A DNA stretch of 64,000 nt from Sphingopyxis sp. YR583 (GTDB taxonomy: Bacteria > Pseudomonadota > Alphaproteobacteria > Sphingomonadales > Sphingomonadaceae): NCBI RefSeq assembly GCF_900108295.1, contig NZ_FNWK01000001.1:868001-932000 (forward strand), written 5' to 3'. Position 1 is the stretch's first letter. Every line of letters begins with the position of its first letter. The position numbers and the translations under genes are program-made. The notes beneath the pieces are model-generated. The model was given only the letters and a program-made list of their open reading frames with translations. It was not told the DNA's origin and ran no database searches. Positions 26,547-35,223 of this stretch are shown piece by piece.

Positions 26547-27035
26547 TCAGGCCTTGGCATGCTCGCTCGACGGCTCCTCCTCTGCCGCCTTCGCCTTTTC
26601 CTTCGGCTTCTGCTTTTCGAATATCTTGATGAGCTCGCGTTTCTTCGCGTCCGACAGTCCCTTTTCAGCCTCGGGGAACATCTCTTCCTCCTCCTCGTCG
26701 ATATGGTGGAGGTAGCGTTCCTTCATCGTGCGGAATCGCGTGAGCCAGCCGGTCGAGGAAAAATCCATCTCGTACAGCTCGGTCAGGAAATCCTCGATTT
26801 CCTTATGCTCGGCAACGCTATGCTGCGCCTCGTCGCGCAAATCGGGATTGGCGAGCATTGTCGCATAGAGCGACATCTCTTCGGACGCGGCATGCGCAGT
26901 CACCTCGACGCGAAACGTCTCGAACAGGTAACGGCGCTCGTCGCTATCGCCTTGGGTCGCGTCGATCCGGTCGAGAAGCTCGCGGTGCCGGTCGTGATCG
27001 GCCTTCAGTCGCGCAAAGATTTTGGTCTCGGTCAT
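26547..27035 (-). CDS. hemerythrin HHE-domain protein
   Basis: The 162-aa protein has the metal-binding pattern of HHE hemerythrins: LKADHDRHRELLDRI, HAASEEMSLYATM, HSVAEHKEIEDFL and YLHHIDEEEEEMFP. The C-terminus is a Lys/Glu-rich, probably disordered tail. It would carry a di-iron site that binds oxygen or handles iron or NO. ATG 27035 follows GGAG at a good distance; an upstream in-frame ATG lies inside the promoter. A consensus EcfG promoter lies 33 nt upstream, so it is probably a general stress response gene. Confidence 0.88.
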   Translation of the reverse strand: MTETKIFARLKADHDRHRELLDRIDATQGDSDERRYLFETFRVEVTAHAASEEMSLYATMLANPDLRDEAQHSVAEHKEIEDFLTELYEMDFSSTGWLTRFRTMKERYLHHIDEEEEEMFPEAEKGLSDAKKRELIKIFEKQKPKEKAKAAEEEPSSEHAKA

Positions 27036-27067
27036 GTTCGTCTCCGTCCATTGGCGGTCGGAGAGGA

Positions 27068-27092
27068 AACGATTCAACGAAGCGGCGGTTCC
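27068..27092 (-). promoter_or_regulatory. EcfG-type promoter of the hemerythrin gene
   Basis: Read on the minus strand, GGAAC (27092-27088), a 16-nt spacer and CGTT (27071-27068) match the EcfG consensus exactly. The predicted start near 27061 leaves a 26-nt leader before ATG 27035. The -35 element lies close to the 3' end of the upstream gene. Confidence 0.8.
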
Positions 27093-27096
27093 GGCC

Positions 27097-29283
27097 TCAA
27101 GCCGCTTTCCAGTCGCTCGTCGTCGTAAACGACGGCAGCGCCAATGCCGAAGTGGACTGGGTCGCCGCCGCGATCAGATAGGGTGAAACGCGGTGACGCG
27201 TACAAAGCCCGCCATTGCCGTCGCTGACCATCGTCTGCTCGAATTCAACGCCCTGCTGATGCTTCATCGAACGGCGGACCGTTGCGGTGACGAGCTGCCC
27301 CTCACCGAAATCGATCACAAAACGCGTGCCGACGGGCACGTCGAGCAGGCCCTCGATAAAGGCACCCGTGGTCGACAGGTTACGGATCACGACGGCATAA
27401 CGATGATTGTCGTGGATCGCGCCCACTTTGCGGAACAGCGAGAAACGGTCGTTGCGCTGGCGCGCGGGGCCATCCGGCTTGATCGTCCACGTCCCCTCGG
27501 CATGTTCGAGCAACTCGGCCTGTGGCACCGCCTTGCTGTAAACATAGCCTTGGACATGGCTGACGTTCAGCTTGCGGATGAGTTCGAGCTGGTCGAGCGA
27601 TTCAATGCCTTCGGCGGTCGTCTCCATTTCCAGCGCCTCGGCAAGTGCGACGATCGCGGCAATGATCGCGGCATTGCGCGATCCGGGAATCGTCGCGTCG
27701 CGGACAAAGCTCTGATCGATCTTGATCTTGTCGAACGGCGCCGATTGCAGATAGGCGAGTGAGGAATAGCCGGTACCGAAATCGTCGAGTGCCAGACGAA
27801 CCCCCAGCGCCTTCAGCGCCTTGAACATCCGCGCTGTTTCGGCCGTGTCACCCAGGAAGACGCTTTCGGTTATTTCGAGTTCGAGCCGGTCCGGCGAGAG
27901 GCCGGTCGCGGCAAGCGCCTTGGCAACCGCTTTCGACAATTCCTCGTTGGCGAACTGGATCGGCGAGACGTTGACCGCTACCCGCATGTCACCCGGCCAA
28001 CTCGCCGCATCTTCGCACGCCGTCCGCAGCACCCACTCGCCGATCTTCCAGATCAGCCCGGCTTCCTCGGCGATCGGAATGAAGACCGCTGGAGAGATCA
28101 CACCGCGGTCGGGGTGGGTCCAGCGGATCAGCGCCTCGACCCCGCTCACCATGTTCGATTTGGCATTGACGACCGGCTGATAAATCAGCGCCATCTCGTT
28201 CCGTGTCAGCGCGTCGCGCAGATCATCCTCGAGCGCGCGACGATCTTCGGCCGCGGTGTGGAGGTCGCTCGAATAAAAGCTGAACCGCCCGCGGCCGTTC
28301 CCCTTGGCCGCATAGAGCGCGAGGTCGGCGTTGCGGACCAGTTCGTCTCCGCTCAAGCCGTCGAAGGGCGCGATCGCGATCCCCACCGAAGCGCCGATGA
28401 TGCAGCGACTGCCCTCGACGGAATATGGCTGCGACAGGCTCGCGATGATATCCGCGGCCATGTCGCCCAGCTTGCCGCGATCCTCGATGTCGGGAAGGAT
28501 GATCTGGAATTCGTCGCCGCCAAGGCGGCTGACCATCTCCTTGTCGCCGACGATCTTGAGCAGGCGTTCGGCGACCTGCTTCAACAGCGCGTCGCCCGCA
28601 GGATGGCCGAGCGTATCGTTGACCTGCTTGAACCGATCGAGGTCGAGCAGCATGATCGCGCAGGACCGTTGCTGCTGCGCAAAGGCCGCCAGCGTCTTGT
28701 CGAGCTTTTTCGAGATGTTGAACCGGTTGGCGAGCCCGGTCAGCGAGTCATATAGCGCCAGACGCGACGCGTCTTCGGCCGAGCGGCGCTGCGCGGTCAC
28801 GTCGGTTCCGCTGCCGCGATAGCCGCTGAAATTGCCGCCGCCGTCGAACTGCGGCCGGCCCGATATCGCCCACCAGCGATCGTCGCCTTCGAAAGCGCTG
28901 CGCAGCGGCAAATCGTCGAACTTCGATTGCTTCGTCAGCAGGAAAGGCAGTGTCCGCTGGCGCTCGCCATGGCTGTCGACGGGCAGGAAAAGGTCGGTAA
29001 AGGCGGTACCGAGCAACGCGCCTGTCGTGCGCCCCATCAATCGCGCTACCGAATCGGTGATATAGGTCAACCGCCCCTTGTCGTCGGTCGACCAGAACCA
29101 CCCCTGCCCGCTTTCCTCATAATTCTGGAGCAGCAGCAGCGCCTCTTGGGTATCCAGGCTTGCCGAAATATCGCTGCGCGCTTTTCCGGTGCGGGCGCCT
29201 AGCAGGCGGAAAAAACCGCGCGCGCTTTCGCTCGCCTCGTCCTTCGCTTGCTCGTCGGAATTAATCCGCGATGGCCCGTCCAT
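27097..29283 (-). CDS. PAS-GGDEF-EAL-PilZ c-di-GMP turnover protein
   Basis: The 728-aa cytoplasmic protein has a PAS domain (about 50-165), a GGDEF domain with intact GGDEF (255-259) but no RxxD inhibitory site before it, an EAL domain with EAL (383-385), LELEITES, LALDDFGTGYSSL and KIDQSFV intact, and a C-terminal PilZ domain (RFSLFRK and RNLSTTG, about 610-710). Both synthesis and hydrolysis of c-di-GMP are possible. The PilZ domain may give product sensing. It lies between the hemerythrin gene and the pilus cluster, facing away from the latter's PilZ-XRE regulator. Confidence 0.93.
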   Translation of the reverse strand: MDGPSRINSDEQAKDEASESARGFFRLLGARTGKARSDISASLDTQEALLLLQNYEESGQGWFWSTDDKGRLTYITDSVARLMGRTTGALLGTAFTDLFLPVDSHGERQRTLPFLLTKQSKFDDLPLRSAFEGDDRWWAISGRPQFDGGGNFSGYRGSGTDVTAQRRSAEDASRLALYDSLTGLANRFNISKKLDKTLAAFAQQQRSCAIMLLDLDRFKQVNDTLGHPAGDALLKQVAERLLKIVGDKEMVSRLGGDEFQIILPDIEDRGKLGDMAADIIASLSQPYSVEGSRCIIGASVGIAIAPFDGLSGDELVRNADLALYAAKGNGRGRFSFYSSDLHTAAEDRRALEDDLRDALTRNEMALIYQPVVNAKSNMVSGVEALIRWTHPDRGVISPAVFIPIAEEAGLIWKIGEWVLRTACEDAASWPGDMRVAVNVSPIQFANEELSKAVAKALAATGLSPDRLELEITESVFLGDTAETARMFKALKALGVRLALDDFGTGYSSLAYLQSAPFDKIKIDQSFVRDATIPGSRNAAIIAAIVALAEALEMETTAEGIESLDQLELIRKLNVSHVQGYVYSKAVPQAELLEHAEGTWTIKPDGPARQRNDRFSLFRKVGAIHDNHRYAVVIRNLSTTGAFIEGLLDVPVGTRFVIDFGEGQLVTATVRRSMKHQQGVEFEQTMVSDGNGGLCTRHRVSPYLIAAATQSTSALALPSFTTTSDWKAA

Positions 29284-29451
29284 TAAACCAACTCTTCACC
29301 TGATCCCCACACCCCGGCCGCTATGCAGGCAAGGCATTGCGATAGAGTAAATATCTAAGGGTTTTCCGGAAACGGTTTCATTTGAGTGGGTTGTCGCTAT
29401 CTCACCTCTGCGATGCAGGATGGGCGTCGTGACTTTTAGCACCCCTCCCCT

Positions 29452-29481
29452 ATTAACCTTTTCGCGAAGCCAAAAGTTAAT
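29452..29481. promoter_or_regulatory. candidate operator: ATTAAC-N18-GTTAAT before PilZ-XRE gene 1
   Basis: ATTAAC (29452-29457) and GTTAAT (29476-29481) form inverted half-sites, extended inward by CTTTT and AAAAG. A near copy, TATTAAC-N12-CAAAAGTTAAT, lies before the second PilZ-XRE gene. The site ends 12 nt before ATG 29494, so it would overlap the promoter. Binding by the XRE domains is inferred; CtrA half-sites (TTAACC) look similar. Confidence 0.5.
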
Positions 29482-29493
29482 GTTAGCCTCGCG

Positions 29494-30171
29494 ATGGGTG
29501 TGCGCATGGCGATGACTGTGTATCTGAACAATACCCCTCGAGCGGCCGAAAGCGGCCGTGCATCGCGACGGCAATTGCGGCTTCCGCTTCACGGATCGAA
29601 AGCGACGGGCGCCGAGATCGAGGCACTTGTTCACAATATTTCCGCGACAGGCTTGCTCGTTGAAAGCCAAGTGTCGCTCGAAATCGGCGAAATCATCGAG
29701 GTCAATCTGCCGCACAGCGGCAAAACCGCCACGCGAGTGATCTGGACCAGCGGCGACCTTGCCGGATGCCGGTTCGAAATGCCGATCTCGCCAGCGACGC
29801 TCAGCGCTGCGCAGCTACGCAGCGTGGTGAGGCCGGACGCAGTCGTGCCCGACGACCAACCCGCCCCCGGCGCTGAAAGCTTTGGCCTCCGCCTGCAGCG
29901 ACTGCGAACGGCACGGGAATTGACGCAGGGACAGCTCGCCCTCCGGCTCGGAGTCAGCGAGCCGTCGATTTCCGCATGGGAACTTGACAAGGCACGGCCC
30001 AAGGCCGGCCGGATGGAAGCTCTGTCGGTCGCGCTCGGCGTTGAAATCGCTGAACTTCTCGGCGTCGGGGAGGCCGAAAATCTGAACGCGCTGGTCGAGC
30101 GGGCCAAGGCGCAAATCGCCAGGGCCGCTGGCGTCAGCCCCGACAAGATCCGGTTCACGATCGAAATGTGA
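29494..30171 (+). CDS. PilZ-XRE fusion regulator 1
   Basis: The 225-aa protein joins an N-terminal PilZ domain (about 20-110, with RRQLR as RxxxR and HNISATG as NxSxxG, the c-di-GMP binding residues) to a C-terminal Cro/C1-type helix-turn-helix (about 133-190, LTQGQLALRLGVSEPSISAWE). The tail (ARAAGVSPDKIRFTIEM) is shared with regulator 2 at 37159. It probably couples c-di-GMP to transcription. It sits at the distal end of the pilus cluster, facing it convergently. ATG codons at 29506 and 29512 are alternative starts; none has a strong ribosome-binding site. Confidence 0.85.
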   Translation: MGVRMAMTVYLNNTPRAAESGRASRRQLRLPLHGSKATGAEIEALVHNISATGLLVESQVSLEIGEIIEVNLPHSGKTATRVIWTSGDLAGCRFEMPISPATLSAAQLRSVVRPDAVVPDDQPAPGAESFGLRLQRLRTARELTQGQLALRLGVSEPSISAWELDKARPKAGRMEALSVALGVEIAELLGVGEAENLNALVERAKAQIARAAGVSPDKIRFTIEM

Positions 30172-30192
30172 CCTTGACCCTCGCGCAACACA

Positions 30193-30219
30193 AAACCCTC
30201 CGGAATCGCCGGAGGGTTT
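30193..30219 (+). terminator. terminator between PilZ-XRE gene 1 and the pilus operon
   Basis: Perfect 11-bp arms AAACCCTCCGG and CCGGAGGGTTT enclose a 5-nt loop. With TTT after one arm and AAA before the other it can serve both convergent transcription units. Confidence 0.85.
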
Positions 30220-30243
30220 GTGCTTGCCGTCATCCGGCCGTCG

Positions 30244-30657
30244 TCAGGTCGGAATGATCGTCAGCTCGAAGCGATCGGTGTCGAAACCCTCTTCGCCCGG
30301 AACCGCGGCGATCGGCCGCTCCCTGATCCGCGGACCCGTCGCGCGGCTGAGCACGGCGTGACCCGATCCGTTAAGAATGATCTCGTCATTTCCGGCGATG
30401 ATCCGGGTGCCTTCCAGCGAACCGGGGGCATAGTTGATGACAAGATCATAGCCCGTCGGCGCGTTGCAATATTCGCGGAAGCTGCCGAGCGACACGGCAT
30501 TGCCGTTAATCGCGCCGAACCCCGTCGCCTGATGCTGGACCGTGCAATGCACCGGAACCGTCAGACTGAGATTGAAACCGAACGTCGCCGCCATGGCGGT
30601 CGTCGGTGCCGCCACGAGCACGAAGCTCGCAACGCCGAGCGAGAATTTCTGAATCAT
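30244..30657 (-). CDS. small secreted fimbrial subunit-like protein
   Basis: The 137-aa product has a clear signal peptide (LGVASFVLVAAPTTAMA) and a small beta-rich domain with two Cys (VPVHCTVQHQ and REYCNAPTGYDLV). The pattern of a Cys-containing strand, a GAINGN turn and a second Cys resembles minor pilins of chaperone-usher systems and the minor subunit at 36119. It is the last gene of the pilus cluster, 124 nt after the tip-protein gene, and ends near a strong terminator. It could be a periplasmic terminator subunit; its role is inferred from context. Confidence 0.7.
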   Translation of the reverse strand: MIQKFSLGVASFVLVAAPTTAMAATFGFNLSLTVPVHCTVQHQATGFGAINGNAVSLGSFREYCNAPTGYDLVINYAPGSLEGTRIIAGNDEIILNGSGHAVLSRATGPRIRERPIAAVPGEEGFDTDRFELTIIPT

Positions 30658-30781
30658 CCGCCAAACCTTTCCGCCTGTAGGCCGAAGCTGTTGGATGATT
30701 GTTTAGGCTCGCAAATCTAACATTCAGTTAAGGCAGCGCGCCGGAATCCGGCTCAAGAGTCGCGATCGAAGTGGGTGCGTA

Positions 30782-31696
30782 TCAGCGCGCGGTGACCGAA
30801 ATCGAGATGACGTCGCTGTACGTTCCGGCGCGCCGATCGGAGGTGTCGCCGATCACGAACTGGATGGGGAGCGAGTCACGACGATAACCGCTGCCGGTCG
30901 GTCCCGAAACACGGCCGGCGCCCGACAGATTGACCGAGGTGCCACCCACCGCAACAGAATAGGGGACCGTCCAATCGCTTGCGCCAAGACGCAGCTTGCC
31001 CGAATTCGCCGACGTCACCTGCAGATCATATTGGCCCGTGCTGTTTACACGCAGGTGCAGCGGTACCGGCGCAACCCCGGGGCGCAGCTCGCCCAGATCG
31101 ACAACGGCGTGGCCGTCGGCCATCGAATATGCGCCCGACAGTCCCATGCGGGCCGAGGGCAGCACTTCGAGGCCCAGCACAATCTGCGTACCACCGAGCG
31201 AGCGGAATCTGCGATCCTGCGCCTCGATCCTGATATCCTGGGTGAAAGTGCCCGAATCGCGGACATCGTCGGGATTGGCGACGAGCTTATACAGGAACGT
31301 CTTGCTCTCGTTCGGTGCAAGGACCAGTTCGCGCTGCGATGCCGTGCGCAGCGAACGTCCTGCACGCGGCGTCACATCCTGCGAGTCTGTAAGGTTGAGC
31401 AGCGCATAGCCGATCGACCTGCCCGTCCCTTTCGACAGGCCGAAGGTCTGCTGGTTCGTCTCGAACGACGGCGTAAAGCGGCATTCCGACCCACCACCGT
31501 TGATGTAAGTGATGTTGAACGTGGCCTGCGGCGTCTCGCCGCCGAATGGGTCGTACCCGCGGAGCATCCATGCGGCCGGAGCCGCGCTCATGCGAACAAG
31601 GCAGTCGGTCTGCATCGGCGCCTGAGCAGGGCCCGCCTGCGCAAAAGCCGATGTGGCCGTCAATGCCGCTGCAACAGTCAGGAAATGGCGAAGCAT
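30782..31696 (-). CDS. spore coat U-like tip adhesin of the pilus
   Basis: The product of about 304 aa has a signal peptide (LTVAAALTATSAFA) and two beta-sandwich regions, the second ending in YSDVISISVTAR as in Spore Coat U/SCPU and pilin domains. Two Cys flank the first domain (TDCLVR and SECRFT). It follows the usher gene by 9 nt. AGGAGG at 31707-31702 gives the best spacing to ATG 31696; ATG 31699 is only 2 nt from it. A tip adhesin or minor pilin exported by the usher is likely. Confidence 0.75.
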   Translation of the reverse strand: MLRHFLTVAAALTATSAFAQAGPAQAPMQTDCLVRMSAAPAAWMLRGYDPFGGETPQATFNITYINGGGSECRFTPSFETNQQTFGLSKGTGRSIGYALLNLTDSQDVTPRAGRSLRTASQRELVLAPNESKTFLYKLVANPDDVRDSGTFTQDIRIEAQDRRFRSLGGTQIVLGLEVLPSARMGLSGAYSMADGHAVVDLGELRPGVAPVPLHLRVNSTGQYDLQVTSANSGKLRLGASDWTVPYSVAVGGTSVNLSGAGRVSGPTGSGYRRDSLPIQFVIGDTSDRRAGTYSDVISISVTAR

Positions 31697-31705
31697 CATG
31701 GCCTC

Positions 31706-34324
31706 CTAATTTTTCGAACCGCGAAGAACGGTGCCGAGTTTCACCAGACCGTCGGTGTCGGCTGGCACGGTAAATTCGAACGCCTTGTCTATCGTCCCGT
31801 TCGGGCCATAGGTCTCTACCAGATAACGGCGTCCGGGTGTGAGGCTTGGCACCGCGAAACGTCCCACCGAGTTGGTGAAGAACGGAATCGGTTTCGGCGC
31901 GTCCTTATCCTGCACGTCTAGCATCGTGACCCGGCCACCGATAAGCGAGACCGGCTTGCCGTCGCCGAGTTCGAGCGTGCCCATGGCCGTGGCAAAGGCA
32001 TCGGTCCCGATGCGAGCGACATAGCCGCTCTTATAGGGCGGATTGACGCGCACCACACCTGTACCGATGTCATATCCCGGCGGCGCATCCTCGACGTCAT
32101 ATTGGACCGATTGAGGGACATAAGAGCCGAGGAAGTTGTAAAGCGCCGGCCCCATCGCGCCGCTGCGGGCAACATAGTCGTTCTTCGCCAGAGTCTGGCC
32201 GACAACGACGCTGCGCTTGCCGAGATTGTCATAGGGCTTCAACAACATGAAACTGTCGTTGACCCGCCGACCGATGCCGAACATGCCATCGGCGTATGCG
32301 ATCGTCGTTCCGACGCGAACGGTCGTGGCGTTGACGTCGCCGAAGCGCGAGACGCTGGGACCGAATGTCGCGTGACTGACGGCGGCGTCGAAACGATTGG
32401 CCGAATAGGTCGCATAGCCCTGCGCGCGCGTCTGCCCGTCTTCATAAGCCGCCACGCCGCCGAAGCCGAAGCTGTTCATCAGATTCTCGTTGCTCTGATT
32501 ATAAGAGAGCTCGGCCAGCTTCTCGCGGCTCTCATAGCGGGCCTCGGCGCGGCGCAGGTAATTCGGCTGGAACACCACCCCGACCGTGAAGCTGATGCCG
32601 TTCCGGCTTCCCAAGCCGCTGGGATAGCGCGTGTAGTCGACGCCCCCGCGCATGGTCCACTGCCGGTCCAAGCGGTAATTGGCGGTCGATCCGACCCGAT
32701 AGGTCTTGCCATATCCGTTTCGCCCCTGAATGTACGACGCATTGGACGACACCATCAGCTTCTGGCTGAACATGCGCGTATATTGTGCGCTCAGCGTGAG
32801 TGCCGAGGTATTGATCGCGTCGACATTGCCCAAAGTGGCATAGCGGGGCGAAAAATAATCGCCGCGGACGGTCAGCGTATCAGACGTGGCGCCGTTGTCG
32901 AAAAAATGTTCATACCCGACGCCACCCGCAAAACCGGCGCCCGCCGACTTTGAATGGCTGGCGCCTCCGTCCAGCAGGATGCGACCGCCGTTGGGCAGAA
33001 CAAATTGAGTCTGGCCCGTCAGCGTCTGGACGTCCTTGCTTGCCTGGACACCCACGCCAACCGCCGGCGCGTCGAAAAACGCCTTGCGGAAAAAGCCCGA
33101 GAACGCCATCGGCCCGCGATAATCGGGCGCCCCGTCAAAGGTTCGACTCGTCGGGCCAAGATAGGCGCCATATTCGAAATCGCCGGGATCGAGATCGATC
33201 GGATCGAGATACTGCTGATATGCCAGATTCTGCACCGCACCGCTGTTGTCGGTGACCTGGATCTGAATATCGTTGCTGCCCGCAATCAGCGGCAGCGAAC
33301 TGAAATCGTAGCGGCCCGGCTGAAGGCGCATTTCGCGGTACAGCGTCCCGTTACGCAGGAAACGCACGGTCGATTCGCGTTGCACGACGAGTTGTCGGTC
33401 GGCCTGCAGCACGGCAGAGCGAAAGGCATTGAAGCGGCGGCGCTGGCGCAAAACCCCGATACCGCCCATCTGGACATAGGATTGCAGCCCCCGCGTTTCG
33501 GTATCGAGATCGCCCAGATACCAGCGCCGATAATCCTCCGGCTGGTCGAAGACGACACGCGCATAGTTGCGCGTAAAACGATATTTGCTGTCGGTCAGGC
33601 CGATACGCTCGCCAACCTGTGCATCGCCTTCGAACACAAAACGGCCAAGCCGGATCGCACCATCGAAATTGACCGTGGGGGGCTGGCGCTCCCTGGCCTC
33701 CCATACATGCGTTCCGATCACGTTGAGATTCAGGAACGCCGAAAATCCAGCGGGCTGCATCGAGACATCGTTCAGGTCGGCTCGCGGCGGCGCGAACAGG
33801 TCTTCGACCGAACGCTGGTCGGGGTCGACCTGCACAACCACCACGGCCAGCGTGCTGGGGTCGTAGGTCAATTGAACGCCGGTGCGATCGAGGTCGTCCG
33901 GGCCGAATTGTTCGAGTCCCTGCAAGCGACCAGCCAGCGATGCCTGCGCCTCGTCATTGAGGACTGGTTTCATCAGGCTGACGAAAACCGCGGCATCGAG
34001 CAGGAATCGGTCGTCGGCGGTCAGCCGCATCGGGATATCGCCCAGCGACCTGTTCATAAACGTCAGCGGCGCCGTCATATCGATGTCGCGGTCGTAGGGG
34101 TTGATGTCGGGCCGCCCGTGCGGGCCGATCGGCAACTGCGGCCCTAGCGGTGCCGGCGTTGGCGCCGGGGTCGGCGCGGGGAGCGGGCCGCCCGGAAGCG
34201 GAATCGGCGTCTGCGACCCAGCCGCCGGCGGCTTCGACGGCAGGGGGATCGAGACCTGCGCGGCCGCGCCAGCCGCGTAGATCGCGGGCAGCGCGACCGA
34301 ACAGAGAAACCTGGCAACCCTCAC
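31706..34324 (-). CDS. fimbrial outer-membrane usher
   Basis: The 872-aa protein begins with a signal peptide (LCSVALPAIYAAGAAA) and a Pro-rich linker (about 29-72), then an usher N-domain, a long beta-barrel (alternating aromatic strands such as RRWYLGDLDTETRGLQSYVQMGG), a plug-like segment (LRNGTLYREMRLQPGRYDFSSLPL) and C-domains (TPGRRYLVETYG). These are features of FimD-type ushers; the sequence resembles the CU alpha-type found in alphaproteobacteria. It would form the outer-membrane pore through which pilins are assembled. GTG 34324 overlaps the chaperone stop (GTGA). Confidence 0.9.
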   Translation of the reverse strand: MRVARFLCSVALPAIYAAGAAAQVSIPLPSKPPAAGSQTPIPLPGGPLPAPTPAPTPAPLGPQLPIGPHGRPDINPYDRDIDMTAPLTFMNRSLGDIPMRLTADDRFLLDAAVFVSLMKPVLNDEAQASLAGRLQGLEQFGPDDLDRTGVQLTYDPSTLAVVVVQVDPDQRSVEDLFAPPRADLNDVSMQPAGFSAFLNLNVIGTHVWEARERQPPTVNFDGAIRLGRFVFEGDAQVGERIGLTDSKYRFTRNYARVVFDQPEDYRRWYLGDLDTETRGLQSYVQMGGIGVLRQRRRFNAFRSAVLQADRQLVVQRESTVRFLRNGTLYREMRLQPGRYDFSSLPLIAGSNDIQIQVTDNSGAVQNLAYQQYLDPIDLDPGDFEYGAYLGPTSRTFDGAPDYRGPMAFSGFFRKAFFDAPAVGVGVQASKDVQTLTGQTQFVLPNGGRILLDGGASHSKSAGAGFAGGVGYEHFFDNGATSDTLTVRGDYFSPRYATLGNVDAINTSALTLSAQYTRMFSQKLMVSSNASYIQGRNGYGKTYRVGSTANYRLDRQWTMRGGVDYTRYPSGLGSRNGISFTVGVVFQPNYLRRAEARYESREKLAELSYNQSNENLMNSFGFGGVAAYEDGQTRAQGYATYSANRFDAAVSHATFGPSVSRFGDVNATTVRVGTTIAYADGMFGIGRRVNDSFMLLKPYDNLGKRSVVVGQTLAKNDYVARSGAMGPALYNFLGSYVPQSVQYDVEDAPPGYDIGTGVVRVNPPYKSGYVARIGTDAFATAMGTLELGDGKPVSLIGGRVTMLDVQDKDAPKPIPFFTNSVGRFAVPSLTPGRRYLVETYGPNGTIDKAFEFTVPADTDGLVKLGTVLRGSKN

Positions 34325-35124
34325 TGGATAAAGGTCATCTTGATCGGATCGGGGCCAAAGCCCGGGATGGGAAGGCGGAAGCTCCGCTCGCCGAGCGCGG
34401 GAACATAACCGGTGCCGATCGCCTGGATCAGTTCGTCGGACGAGACATCGACGCGAAGATATTTGCCTTCACGATCCTTGCCCTCAAGCCGCCAGCCGAA
34501 ATTCGACATCATGGCATGACGGCGCCCGGCGTTAGTGAGCGTGACCTCGACCCCATCTTGCATCGGCGGCTGATCGGTTGCGCCCGGCAATGCGGGCGGC
34601 TGGTAATTCAACTGGCGCGCAGGCAGCGCGCTGACATCGGGTTTCGCGCCGGGAGGCGCGACGACAAGCAAGGCGCGCATATTGTAGAGCACCTGTACTT
34701 GGGCATCGAGCCCCTCCTTCGACCCGGGCTCAAGCGTCACAGGAAGCTGCTCGACGGAGACATAATAGGCTTCGGAGGCCGCAATTTCGGCATCGCCGAC
34801 CCATTGCAGGCGGATCACCTGGCGTCCGCCCGGCGGCAGCGCGCCCTGCGGCGGAAAGACCAGGAATTTGTCGTCGGCCGGCGTTTCGGTGATGCTGCCG
34901 TCCTTGCCGAATTCAAGGTGCAGGATGCGAACCTGATAGGGCATATTGCCCTTGTTGAGATTCTGGACCTCTATTCGTGCTGCGGTGCTGGTGCCGCGCG
35001 AATCGATTTCGAGGACCATGGGCGTCACGCGCATCGCGAGCGCCGCGGGAACAAAGACGAAGATCGCCGCCAGAATCGCGAGCATAGCCCGCCATTGGCG
35101 CTTCAGCGCGAGCATCTTCGTCAT
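34321..35124 (-). CDS. periplasmic fimbrial chaperone
   Basis: The 267-aa protein has a signal peptide (LAILAAIFVFVPAALA) and PapD-like immunoglobulin folds. Typical chaperone features are VTPMVLEIDSRG, the FPPQGALPPGGRQVIRLQW linker with the conserved Arg/Lys cleft residues nearby, and YYVSVEQLPV. It stabilises pilin subunits by donor-strand complementation and delivers them to the usher. Its stop overlaps the usher start by 4 nt. A perfect hairpin separates it from the upstream pilin gene, so it is probably expressed at lower level than pilin. Confidence 0.88.
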   Translation of the reverse strand: MTKMLALKRQWRAMLAILAAIFVFVPAALAMRVTPMVLEIDSRGTSTAARIEVQNLNKGNMPYQVRILHLEFGKDGSITETPADDKFLVFPPQGALPPGGRQVIRLQWVGDAEIAASEAYYVSVEQLPVTLEPGSKEGLDAQVQVLYNMRALLVVAPPGAKPDVSALPARQLNYQPPALPGATDQPPMQDGVEVTLTNAGRRHAMMSNFGWRLEGKDREGKYLRVDVSSDELIQAIGTGYVPALGERSFRLPIPGFGPDPIKMTFIQ

Positions 35125-35172
35125 ATTTCCCCCATTCCCTGCGAAGGGCCGGATAATTGCATTGATTCATAA

Positions 35173-35204
35173 AGAAAGGGGAAAGATCGCTCTTTCCCCT
35201 TTCT
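35173..35204 (-). terminator. intercistronic hairpin between major pilin and chaperone genes
   Basis: On the minus strand AGAAAGGGGAAAGA and its exact complement (14 bp) enclose a 4-nt loop and are followed by a short T-run (TTTATG). It lies 20 nt after the pilin stop and 48 nt before the chaperone ATG. It probably stops part of the transcription or protects the pilin mRNA 3' end. Confidence 0.7.
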
Positions 35205-35223
35205 CCAAACTTACCGCTTGCTC

